Origin: Armatimonas sp043757465
GTDB taxonomy: Bacteria > Armatimonadota > Armatimonadia > Armatimonadales > Armatimonadaceae
Direction: 5' to 3'
Assembly: GCF_043757465.1 (NCBI RefSeq)
Contig: NZ_JAYVPL010000131.1
Coordinates: 1-64,000 of the forward strand
DNA: 64,000 nucleotides
The notes under the pieces were generated by a model. It was not told the origin of the DNA, searched no databases, and saw nothing but the letters and a program-made list of their open reading frames with translations. Made by a program: the position numbers and the translations under genes. Below, in pieces: positions 23,223-31,138 of this stretch. Within the stretch, counting starts at the first letter, position 1. Every line of letters begins with the position of its first letter.

Positions 23223-26200
23223 ATGAAGCGGACAATGGGAGTTCTTTTTGGCGGGCTTTTGCTCGGAGTGGCCCTGATACCCGGCAAAGCGCAGGAGCCA
23301 GTGAATGCGGAGTTTTTCGAGAGGAAGATTCGCCCGATCCTCAGCGCACGCTGCGTGTCGTGCCACGGGCCGGATATCCAGCAGGGAAATCTTCGATTAG
23401 ATGGGGCAGCGGCGCTCAAAAAAGGCGGCTCGCGCGGGGCAGCTCTCCCGGCCAATGGGACTCTGCTCAAGGCCGTCAGCTACACCAATGCATCGCTGCT
23501 CATGCCCCCGAGCGGCAAGCTTCCGGCGGGTGAGATCGCGCTTCTAGAGCAGTGGGTTAAAGGCGGCGCACCACTGCCAAATTTGCCTCCGCCCGCCCCC
23601 AATAACGCGGGAGCGAAGAAGCCCAGCTTCGATCTGACGAAGCGCCGTCAGCACTGGGCCTATGTTCCTGTGAAGCGGCAGCTAGAGCCGCCGATGGAGA
23701 AGAGTGGCATAGATGCCTTTGTGCTCGCCAAGCTCCAGAAGTCAGGCCTCAGTCAGGCTCCCGAGGCCGACAAGCGCACGCTGATCCGGCGTGTCACGTT
23801 TGATCTGACGGGTCTGCCGCCCACGCCACAAGAGATCGCCGCATTTCTGGCAGATAAATCGCCCGGTGCCTACGAGAAGCTGGTCGAGAAGCTCCTAGCG
23901 TCCCCAGCCTATGGCGAGCGCTGGGCGCGGCACTGGCTGGACCTAGTCCGCTACGGTGAGTCCATGGGCCACGAACTGGATTTCGACATTCCTGAAGCAT
24001 TTCAGTACAGAGATTATGTGATTCGGGCGCTGAATGCCGATGTGCCCTACGATAAATTTATTACGGAGCATTTAGCCGGGGATTTGTTGCCCGCACCGCG
24101 CTATGACAAAATCACGGGGCGTAATGAGTCGCTCACGGCAACGGGCTTCGTGTGGCTGGGGGAGGGTAAGCACTCGCCCGTGGATATCAAGCAGGAGCAG
24201 GCGGATCACATTGACAACCAAATTGATGTGATCGGCAAGGCGTTTTTAGGTCAGACTCTAGCCTGTGCCCGCTGCCACGACCACAAGTTCGATCCGATCC
24301 CCACCAAAGACTACTACGGACTTTATGGCATGCTCCGAAGCTCACGCTTTCAGCTCACGTCATCCGATGGCCCCACGACGTTCGGCAAGCCAGCCGAGGC
24401 TATTTCTCGCATTCGGACAGGTGTGGATAAGCGTAGCCTGAGCGATACCTGGAAAGCCAGTCTCGCTGCCCTCCCCGACGAGAAGCTCAAGGCGGAGCTG
24501 CTGGGGCTAAATAAAAAAAGCGGTGGCGCAAGTGATTTCCCACTGGAGCGCTGGACTCCGAGCGGCGCGGCGATGCAGACTCTGGTTAAGCCCGGCGAGC
24601 TGATCCTCTCCGGCGACCCGCAGAAGCCCGTGCTGGAACTTGCTCCCCGGCTCAGCGCCAACTCGGCGCTCAATGGTCGGCGGATGGAAGGGGCACTGCG
24701 CTCCCCCACTTTCACGATTGATAAAGACTATATCCTTGTCAATGTCGCGGGGCAACGCGGCAGGCTCCGCATTATTGTCGAGAGCTTCCAAGTCATCCGC
24801 GACCCGCTTTATGGCTTTTTAGGACACACGATTGACAACCCCGAGCCGCAGTGGCGCACGATTGACCTGCGTATGGTCAAGGGCCGTCGCGCCTATGTCG
24901 AGCTCTCCGACAGTGCCCGCGACAACTTCTCCAACGGCAACCTCAGTGACCTGAGCAAGGGCCACGACGGCTGGATTCGCTGTGAGGGCGCGGTGCTCAG
25001 CAACAGCGACGCGCCGCTGGGGGAGGGCAACCCCCTGGCAGCTCAGCCGGTGGATGCGGTCAAGCAGGCCTTGAATTCCACGCTGGAGCACTGGGCCAGC
25101 AATGCCCTCACCTCCAGCGACACGCCTGCCTTGGAAGCACTAGATATCCTCCTGCGCAAGGGGGTTTTGGACTGCAAGCCTCTTGCCGACACCAGTGCCA
25201 AGATCGCAGCGATTGAGGAGACGATCCCTGCGCCCACGCGTATTCTGGCGATGGCGGACGGCGATGGCGAGGATGAGAATGTCTTCTTGCGCGGCAACCA
25301 CAAAGCCGCCGGCCCCGTTGCGCCGCGCCTTCAGCTCGCGCTCTGCGGGACGGAAAACACCCCCGTTTCGGGTGTCACGGGAAGTGGGCGACTAGAGCTG
25401 GCCAGACGTATCACCAGCCCGCAGCACCCACTCACCGCGCGGGTGATTGTCAACCGGCTCTGGCACCATCACTTCGGGCGCGGCATCGTCGCCACCACTG
25501 ATGACTTTGGACACATGGGCCAGCTCCCGACGCACCCGGAGCTTCTGGACTACTTGGCAAGTGAGCTCGTCGCGAAAAACTGGTCGCTCAAGGCGATGCA
25601 CAAGCTTATTCTCACCAGCGCCACCTACAAGCAGCGCAGTGATATCTTGCCCACTGCCACGGCCACCAAGCTCGATCCGACCAACAAGCTCCTCTGGCGC
25701 ATGAATGTACGACGTTTAGAGGGTGAGGCAATCCGCGATAGCTTACTTGCGCTCTCTGGGCGGCTGGACAGCACGCTCTACGGCGCTCCTGTCAATACCT
25801 ACCTGACGGAGTTTTCCGAGGGACGCGGCAAGCCCGGACAGGGGCCACTCGATGGCAACGGGCGGCGCAGCATCTATCTGTCCGTGCGGCGCAACTTTCT
25901 CAGTCCCTGGCTCCAGTCCTTCGACTTCCCGACCCCGTTTACGTGCATCGGGCGGCGCAGCGTCAGCAACGTCCCCGCACAAGCGCTCGCTCTGATGAAC
26001 GGCCCATTTGTCCGCCAGCAAGCCGAAGTCTGGGCCGACCGGTTACTCAAAGAACACCCCACCGCCACGCCCGAGCAGCGCATCGCCTGGCTCTACGAAA
26101 ACGCCTTTGGTCGCCCCGCCAGCGTGGAAGAAGCCAAAGACGCGCTGGAGTTTGTAGCTCCCCCGCCTGCGGGGGCAAGGGGGGCAGAAAAAGCTGTCTG

Positions 26201-26255
26201 GGCTGATCTGTGCCATGTCCTGCTCAATGTCAAGGAATTTATTTTTATTCAATGA
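23223..26255 (+). CDS. PSD1 cytochrome protein (DUF1549/DUF1553)
   Basis: A 1,010-residue exported protein, paralogous to the divergent gene on its left. It has a signal peptide (MGVLFGGLLLGVALIPGKAQ), a cytochrome motif CVSCHGPD (about 44-51), DUF1549 with RRVTFDLTGLPPTPQE and CARCHDHKFDPIPTKDYY, and a C-terminal DUF1553 domain with TARVIVNRLWHHHFGRGIV and NGRRSIYLSVRRN. It lacks the clear PA14 domain of its neighbour; instead about 250 residues between the two domains have a beta-rich character. It is the first gene of a four-gene operon and its stop overlaps the next start (ATGA). Confidence 0.88.
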   Translation: MKRTMGVLFGGLLLGVALIPGKAQEPVNAEFFERKIRPILSARCVSCHGPDIQQGNLRLDGAAALKKGGSRGAALPANGTLLKAVSYTNASLLMPPSGKLPAGEIALLEQWVKGGAPLPNLPPPAPNNAGAKKPSFDLTKRRQHWAYVPVKRQLEPPMEKSGIDAFVLAKLQKSGLSQAPEADKRTLIRRVTFDLTGLPPTPQEIAAFLADKSPGAYEKLVEKLLASPAYGERWARHWLDLVRYGESMGHELDFDIPEAFQYRDYVIRALNADVPYDKFITEHLAGDLLPAPRYDKITGRNESLTATGFVWLGEGKHSPVDIKQEQADHIDNQIDVIGKAFLGQTLACARCHDHKFDPIPTKDYYGLYGMLRSSRFQLTSSDGPTTFGKPAEAISRIRTGVDKRSLSDTWKASLAALPDEKLKAELLGLNKKSGGASDFPLERWTPSGAAMQTLVKPGELILSGDPQKPVLELAPRLSANSALNGRRMEGALRSPTFTIDKDYILVNVAGQRGRLRIIVESFQVIRDPLYGFLGHTIDNPEPQWRTIDLRMVKGRRAYVELSDSARDNFSNGNLSDLSKGHDGWIRCEGAVLSNSDAPLGEGNPLAAQPVDAVKQALNSTLEHWASNALTSSDTPALEALDILLRKGVLDCKPLADTSAKIAAIEETIPAPTRILAMADGDGEDENVFLRGNHKAAGPVAPRLQLALCGTENTPVSGVTGSGRLELARRITSPQHPLTARVIVNRLWHHHFGRGIVATTDDFGHMGQLPTHPELLDYLASELVAKNWSLKAMHKLILTSATYKQRSDILPTATATKLDPTNKLLWRMNVRRLEGEAIRDSLLALSGRLDSTLYGAPVNTYLTEFSEGRGKPGQGPLDGNGRRSIYLSVRRNFLSPWLQSFDFPTPFTCIGRRSVSNVPAQALALMNGPFVRQQAEVWADRLLKEHPTATPEQRIAWLYENAFGRPASVEEAKDALEFVAPPPAGARGAEKAVWADLCHVLLNVKEFIFIQ
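23586..23614. repeat. GC-rich repeat inside a PSD1 gene
   Basis: Contains GCCCGCCCCCAATAACGCGG, a variant of the element at 20041-20070. It encodes PPPAPNNAGA in the linker between the cytochrome and DUF1549 domains, the same protein position as the element in the paralogue. Confidence 0.5.
26159..26187. repeat. GC-rich palindrome inside a PSD1 gene
   Basis: CCCCCGCCTGCGGGGG can form a hairpin and is followed by a G-rich run. It encodes PPPAGARGAE close to the C-terminus of the protein. Confidence 0.5.
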
Positions 26256-26866
26256 GCAACACTCCACGGCAGAAGAGTTTCTCCCAGTTCACGCTGGAAG
26301 AGGCGCTGGAGCAGCTACAGCTCGATGTACTGACTCTCTGGCAACCCGATTTTGCGGAGAAAGCACCCAGCGCGTTTTTCACCGAGAACCTACGTCGCCT
26401 GGATGCTTTTGATCTGCTGCGCTCCGAGGGCGCAAAAACGCTCCTCATAGATGCTTTCTTTGAGGAAGCAATCCAGCCCTACACGCGGCTACGCATCTTT
26501 AAAGAGTCCACGCTTCGGGCCGAGATCGCCAGTGGCGTTGTAGATTATTTAGTGGCACCACGCCGCTTGGTGGCCTCGCCACCGCTACTTTGCGTCGTGG
26601 AAGCGAAGAAAGATAATTTTGAGAAGGGACTGGCTCAGTGCCTGATCGAGCTACACGCCTGCGCCGAGAACAACCGCGCTGTCGGACGGGAACACACGCT
26701 CTTTGGGATTGTCACCAATGGGCAGGGCTGGCAGTTCTATCGCTTAGAGACAAGCGGCGAGGTCTTTGAGACGGGACTCTTTTCAAGTACCAACACCGCC
26801 CAACTTTTGGGAATGCTCGATGGACTCTTTGCCCACTGCACCGAACAACTGGAAGAAACACGATGA
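26252..26866 (+). CDS. PD-(D/E)XK nuclease-like protein in a PSD1 operon
   Basis: A 204-residue protein without signal peptide. The core is ASGVVDYLVAP (metal-binding aspartate) followed by the strand LLCVVEAKKDNFEKGLAQC with ExK, the signature of the PD-(D/E)XK fold; later parts (LFGIVTNGQGWQFYRLE) match restriction-type or HSDR_N-like relatives, which often bind in this way. The start at 26252 overlaps the PSD1 stop and its own stop overlaps the DUF1501 start, both as ATGA, so it is translationally coupled inside the operon. A cytoplasmic nuclease-like protein is unexpected among exported redox proteins; its role there is unknown. Confidence 0.75.
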   Translation: MSNTPRQKSFSQFTLEEALEQLQLDVLTLWQPDFAEKAPSAFFTENLRRLDAFDLLRSEGAKTLLIDAFFEEAIQPYTRLRIFKESTLRAEIASGVVDYLVAPRRLVASPPLLCVVEAKKDNFEKGLAQCLIELHACAENNRAVGREHTLFGIVTNGQGWQFYRLETSGEVFETGLFSSTNTAQLLGMLDGLFAHCTEQLEETR

Positions 26867-28263
26867 CACGACGAGAAATGCTCTCAACGGCGGCGACAGG
26901 CTTTGGGGGAATGGCGGCTTCGGCGCTCTTTGCCGAAGAAGCCTTCGCAAGCTCCTCCGCCGGGCGGGGGCAGGGGGGGCAAGGCCAGAAACTAGACCAT
27001 CCGGCGAAGGCCAAGGCGGTGATCTTTCTGTACATGGACGGCGGTCCGAGCCAGATGGACACGTTCGATCCGAAGCCGCGCCTGGAGAAAGACCACGGTA
27101 AGCCGCTGCCCATGGACGTGCCACCGACACAGTTTAATAACAATGGAACAATTCTGAAGTCGCCGTGGACATTTAAGAAGTACGGCCAGAGTGGGCTGGA
27201 TGTCAGCGAGCTGTTCCCTGAAGTGGCCAAGTGCGCCGACGATCTGTGTGTCATGCGCTCCATGACCAGCAACTTCTCGGAACACACCAACGCGAACTAT
27301 TTTCTGCACACGGGCAACGGCTCACAAGGCCGCCCAAGTATGGGCGCGTGGGTGACCTATGGCCTGGGGAGCACGGCGAAGAACTTGCCGGGCTACGTGG
27401 TCATCAACGGCGGTTTGATTCCCAACGGCGGCCTCGACTGTTTTGGCTCAGGGTTTCTGCCCCCAACCTACCAAGGCTCGATCTTTCTGCCCCGCCCCAG
27501 CGCGGTCGCGGATCTCAAGCCACTGGAGAAAACCGAGGCGCTGCAAAAGCGTAAGCTCGCGCTGCTTAAGCGACTAGACCAGAGCGTTCTTGGCAAGATG
27601 GGCAATAGCAGCGCGGTAGACGCCGCCATTCAGAACTACGAGCTGGCTTTCTCGATGCAGAGCGCCGTTCCCGAGCTCACGGGTATGGCCGACGAGACCG
27701 AGGCGACGAAGAAACTCTACGGCTTGGATCACCCGTTCGCGCCCGCCCGCACATTTGGCTTCCAGTGCCTTATGGCGCGGCGCATGGTCGAGCGCGGCGT
27801 GCGTTTTGTCGAGCTGACCCACCCGAGCTGCGGCCACGACCGGTGGGATCAGCACGGCAACTTAAAGCAAGGCCACGAAGACAACGCCCGCATGGTGGAC
27901 ACGGCTATTGCGGGGCTCCTCAAAGACCTCAAGGCACGCGGAATGCTGGACTCCACGATTGTGCTCTGGGGCAGTGAGTTTGGGCGCACCCCGATGGTGC
28001 AGGGTAGCAATGGCCGCGACCACAATCCCTTTGGCTTCACGGTCTGGGCGGCGGGCGGCGGCTTCAAAGGCGGGACGATCTACGGAGCGACCGATGAGTT
28101 TGGCTACTTCGCCGTCGAAAATAAAATGGAGATGCACGACCTGCACGCCACCATGCTGCACTTGCTCGGCTTCGACCACAAAAAACTCACCGTTCGCTTT
28201 GGGGGCCGCGACATGCGCCTCACCGATGTCTTTGGCAATGTCATCAAGGAGCTAGTCGTATGA
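26863..28263 (+). CDS. DUF1501 protein, Tat-exported sulfatase-like fold
   Basis: A 466-residue protein starting MTRREMLSTAATGFGGMA, a Tat signal. Family landmarks are AVIFLYMDGGPSQMDTFDPK, SELFPEVAKCADDLCVMRSM, PSMGAWVTYGLGS, ARTFGFQCLMARRMVERGVRF-type text (here cut to QCLMARRMVERGVRF) and SEFGRTPMVQGSNGRDHNP. DUF1501 proteins belong to the alkaline phosphatase/sulfatase superfamily and accompany PSD1 cytochrome proteins. It is the third gene of the operon, overlapping both neighbours by four bases. A GC-rich repeat at 26951-26985 encodes SAGRGQGGQG just after the signal peptide. Confidence 0.9.
   Translation: MTRREMLSTAATGFGGMAASALFAEEAFASSSAGRGQGGQGQKLDHPAKAKAVIFLYMDGGPSQMDTFDPKPRLEKDHGKPLPMDVPPTQFNNNGTILKSPWTFKKYGQSGLDVSELFPEVAKCADDLCVMRSMTSNFSEHTNANYFLHTGNGSQGRPSMGAWVTYGLGSTAKNLPGYVVINGGLIPNGGLDCFGSGFLPPTYQGSIFLPRPSAVADLKPLEKTEALQKRKLALLKRLDQSVLGKMGNSSAVDAAIQNYELAFSMQSAVPELTGMADETEATKKLYGLDHPFAPARTFGFQCLMARRMVERGVRFVELTHPSCGHDRWDQHGNLKQGHEDNARMVDTAIAGLLKDLKARGMLDSTIVLWGSEFGRTPMVQGSNGRDHNPFGFTVWAAGGGFKGGTIYGATDEFGYFAVENKMEMHDLHATMLHLLGFDHKKLTVRFGGRDMRLTDVFGNVIKELVV
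26951..26985. repeat. GC-rich repeat inside the DUF1501 gene
   Basis: CTCCGCCGGGCGGGGGCAGG is followed by a further G-rich run. It closely resembles 23090-23120 (CCTGCCGGGCGGGGGCGG) and encodes the spacer after the Tat signal. Confidence 0.5.
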
Positions 28264-29243
28264 GCTTTCTTCCCCTTCTTTTGCTTGCACTTACAAGCCC
28301 ACAGCAGCCTGCCGCCACATTTCATGCACACGTTCAGGATCGCCAGTATGTGGAGGTGCGCTACCCAAACAAAGAGAAGCAAAATGCCGTCGGGCGGTTT
28401 ATGACTGCCTACGACATCTCTGATCCCAAGAAGCGCGAGGAGACCTACAAGCCCTATCTGCATATCCTCGACCCGGAGACGGGCAAGCCGATTACCAAGG
28501 GCATGGGCGGGGAGTTTACCCACCACCGAGGAATCTTTATCGGCTGGAACAAGCTCACGGTTGCGGGCAAGACCTACGACAGATGGCACATGACCGGCGG
28601 CGAGCAGATCGTCAAAGAAGCGACAACAAGCCAGTCCCTAAGTTCTATCGGTCAGAGTGCCTACATCTTGGCCCCCAAGATCGTCTGGACGGGCGCGACG
28701 CGTGACGAGACACTGATTCAGGAATCCCGGACGATGCACTTTATGCCGCCCCCGACAAGCGCGTTTGTCCAAGTGGATTTTACGTCGGAGCTCAAAGCCG
28801 TAGCAGGCGATACGATCTTTGATGGCGATCCGGAGCATGCAGGGCTGCACTTCCGTCCCACGGATGCGACGGATCGGGCAAATACGGTCTATCTCTACCC
28901 CAAGGCCGATGCCAATGCCCACAAAGACCGCGACTATCCGTGGGTGGGGATGACCTACACCGCCGAGGGCAAGAAATACAGTGTCGTGATGCTCTCGCAC
29001 CCGGAGAACCCAACGGGTACGGCGTGGTCTGCTTATCGAAATTACGGGCGCTTTGGGGCGTTCTACAAAATCGCGATCAAGAAGGACGAGACACTGAAAA
29101 TCCAAGCGCGATTTGTGTTTTATAAAGGCGAGCTACCCAGCCCGGAGGCGATCCAAATGCTCTGGAATGGCTATGCCCAAAAGAGAGAAACGCTTTTGGC
29201 AAGCACTCGCAAGGCTGCTGAGCAGCCTGCTCCCAAAAAATAA
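28260..29243 (+). CDS. PmoA-like DUF6807 protein, exported
   Basis: A 327-residue protein with a signal peptide (FLPLLLLALTSPQQPAA). It contains KPYLHILDPETGKPITKGM, FTHHRGIFIGWNKL, HFRPTDATD and YPWVGMTYTAEGKKYSVVML, the pattern of a family often named methane oxygenase PmoA-like (DUF6807). Despite the name these are not membrane methane monooxygenase subunits; they are beta-sandwich proteins found in carbohydrate loci. It overlaps the DUF1501 gene by four bases and ends the operon. A second member lies at 41010-42254. Confidence 0.8.
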   Translation: MSFLPLLLLALTSPQQPAATFHAHVQDRQYVEVRYPNKEKQNAVGRFMTAYDISDPKKREETYKPYLHILDPETGKPITKGMGGEFTHHRGIFIGWNKLTVAGKTYDRWHMTGGEQIVKEATTSQSLSSIGQSAYILAPKIVWTGATRDETLIQESRTMHFMPPPTSAFVQVDFTSELKAVAGDTIFDGDPEHAGLHFRPTDATDRANTVYLYPKADANAHKDRDYPWVGMTYTAEGKKYSVVMLSHPENPTGTAWSAYRNYGRFGAFYKIAIKKDETLKIQARFVFYKGELPSPEAIQMLWNGYAQKRETLLASTRKAAEQPAPKK

Positions 29244-29271
29244 TCGGCAATTCGTGCTAAGATAGAAGCTA

Positions 29272-30003
29272 ATGCAGGAACTGGAAATTAAAGGGTGGCG
29301 AAACGGCTTGCTGATCGTGCTACCTGATGGGGGTGAGTGGGACGAGGTTCGCGCTTCTCTGGAGGCACGCCTCAATGAGGCCAAGGACGGGCGGACGTTT
29401 TGGCGCGGAGCGCAGGTAACGCTGGATTTTGGGGCGAGGGCGCTGGAAGCGGAGTCGGTGGCGGCACTCTGCGACTGGCTCCGTGGTCTATGGGGGCTCA
29501 TCCCGCTGGCCGCAGTGGCGGCGGATGGCACGACGCGTGCGGCTTGCGAGAAGCTAGTGCTCAAGACCTACGATTTTTTGCCCACGATCCAGAAGGCCAC
29601 CGCAGACTGGGAGCCCCCAAAAACCACGGAGTCGGCCCTATCCACGCACGCGAGCCCGCCCAGTAGTGAGCTGAACAATGCGCTCTATCTTTTTCGTAAT
29701 GTACGCTCCGGCCAGCGCGTGGAGCACAGCGGTAACTTAGTGATCTGTGGCGATGTAAGCGCGGACGCTGAAGTCGTGGCCACGGGAGATATCATTGTCG
29801 TAGGAAAGCTACGCGGACGGCCCCATGCGGGCTGCCAGGGAGATGAGAGCGCTAGAATCGTGGCCAGTGAGCTACGTGCCCCGCAGTTGCGTATCGCGGG
29901 TAAGATCGCAGCAGCACCACCCACTGAGGGGCTGAGGACAGAGAAGCGCTCCGCGGAGATAGCACGCATTGAGAACGGCGAGATTCAAGTTTTCCCGCTA
30001 TAA
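29272..30003 (+). CDS. minC: Septum site-determining protein MinC
   Basis: A 243-residue MinC. The N-terminal domain starts LEIKGWRNGLLIVLPDGGEW and includes FWRGAQVTLDFGARAL. The C-terminal beta-helix is LVICGDVSADAEVVATGDI, VVGKLRGRPHAGC and LRAPQLRIAGKIA. MinC inhibits FtsZ assembly away from midcell when recruited by MinD. A TAAGAT box ends eight bases before the ATG. minD follows after 42 bases, and a TATAAT spans the minC stop. Confidence 0.92.
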   Translation: MQELEIKGWRNGLLIVLPDGGEWDEVRASLEARLNEAKDGRTFWRGAQVTLDFGARALEAESVAALCDWLRGLWGLIPLAAVAADGTTRAACEKLVLKTYDFLPTIQKATADWEPPKTTESALSTHASPPSSELNNALYLFRNVRSGQRVEHSGNLVICGDVSADAEVVATGDIIVVGKLRGRPHAGCQGDESARIVASELRAPQLRIAGKIAAAPPTEGLRTEKRSAEIARIENGEIQVFPL

Positions 30004-30004
30004 T
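29999..30004 (+). promoter_or_regulatory. Candidate internal -10 box (TATAAT) for minD
   Basis: A consensus TATAAT overlaps the minC stop codon and lies 41 bases before the minD ATG, allowing a leader of about 35 bases. It may give extra minDE transcription. Confidence 0.35.
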
Positions 30005-30045
30005 GCCCAGGAATCGTTGTAGAAAATAAAGAGAGTGTTATCAGG

Positions 30046-30867
30046 ATGGCAGATGCGCGAGTGATCGTGATTACCTCAGGAAAAGGCGGCGTGGGCAAGA
30101 CAACCACGACAGCTAATCTTGGGATGGCCCTTGCGGAGCTTGGAGAGACCGTTGCGCTGGTAGATGCCGATATCGGCCTGCGCAACCTCGATCTGGCTCT
30201 AGGGCTCGAAAATAGGATCGTCTACGATATCGTGGACGTCGTAGAGGGGCGTGCCGATGCACGCAAGGCGCTGGTGAAAGACAAGCGGAAGTCTAATCTA
30301 GCGTTTCTGCCTGCCGCCCAGACCCGTGATAAGTCCGCCGTGAGCGAAGACCAGATGCGCAAGGTGATTGAGGACATCAAGGAGCTAGGCTACACAATGA
30401 TCCTCATTGACTGCCCCGCAGGAATTGAGCAAGGCTTCAAGAACGCCATAGCAGGCGCAACCGAGGCGATTGTCGTCACCAACCCCGAGATGTCCAGCGT
30501 CCGTGATGCCGACCGGATCATTGGGCTTCTGGAGGCGCAAGGCCTGTACAACTCCATGCTGATCGTCAACCGGATCCGTCCCAAGATGGTGCGTGAGCAA
30601 GAGATGCTAGATGTCTCGGATGTGCAGGAAGTCCTAGGGACATCCGTGAAGCTCATCGGTGTCGTGCCCGACGACGAGAGTATTATTACATCCACGAACC
30701 GAGGGGAACCGGCGTCCATGACACCGGACTCTCAAGCGGGTCAGGCATACCGTAATATCGCTCGGCGCCTGCGTGGCGAAGAGGTTCCTTTCATGAATAT
30801 CATGGAAGAAAAAGAAGCCGGGGGTGGCTTCTTCGATCGTGTACGCAAGTTATTTGGTGGCAAGTAG
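30046..30867 (+). CDS. minD: Septum site-determining ATPase MinD
   Basis: A 273-residue MinD. The deviant Walker A is KGGVGKTTTTANLG (about 13-26), followed by DADIGLRNLDLALGLENRI, ILIDCPAGIEQGF and VTNPEMSSVRDADRI. The C-terminus (FFDRVRKLFGGK) is the amphipathic helix that binds the membrane in the ATP form. MinD recruits MinC and is released by MinE. It lies between minC and minE on the same strand; minE follows after 13 bases. Confidence 0.96.
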   Translation: MADARVIVITSGKGGVGKTTTTANLGMALAELGETVALVDADIGLRNLDLALGLENRIVYDIVDVVEGRADARKALVKDKRKSNLAFLPAAQTRDKSAVSEDQMRKVIEDIKELGYTMILIDCPAGIEQGFKNAIAGATEAIVVTNPEMSSVRDADRIIGLLEAQGLYNSMLIVNRIRPKMVREQEMLDVSDVQEVLGTSVKLIGVVPDDESIITSTNRGEPASMTPDSQAGQAYRNIARRLRGEEVPFMNIMEEKEAGGGFFDRVRKLFGGK

Positions 30868-30880
30868 AGAGAGGCCCAGG

Positions 30881-31138
30881 ATGAACCTTTTTGAACTCAT
30901 TTTCGGCAGACCAGAAGACAAGTCAAAATCGGTAGCGAAGGATCGACTCAAGCTGGTACTGATGCACGACCGAGCGGACATTCCGGCTCCGATGTTGGAG
31001 CAGATGCGCCAGGAGATCATCGCGGTCATCGCCAAGTATGTTGAGATCAATGAAGCGGAGCTCAAGGTAGATCTGGAGCGCGCTGATACCACGGTTGCAC
31101 TGGTCGCTAACATTCCCATCCGCCGTGTCCGAAGTTAG
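30881..31138 (+). CDS. minE: Cell division topological specificity factor MinE
   Basis: An 85-residue MinE, the usual length. The N-terminal part NLFELIFGRPEDKSKSVAKD contains the membrane-targeting and MinD-contact region, followed by RLKLVLMHDRADIPAPMLE and the dimerisation strands (ELKVDLERADTTVALVANI). It stimulates MinD ATPase and generates the pole-to-pole pattern. A start further upstream in the same frame overlaps minD and is rejected. Its stop codon overlaps that of the convergent membrane protein gene. Confidence 0.95.
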   Translation: MNLFELIFGRPEDKSKSVAKDRLKLVLMHDRADIPAPMLEQMRQEIIAVIAKYVEINEAELKVDLERADTTVALVANIPIRRVRS

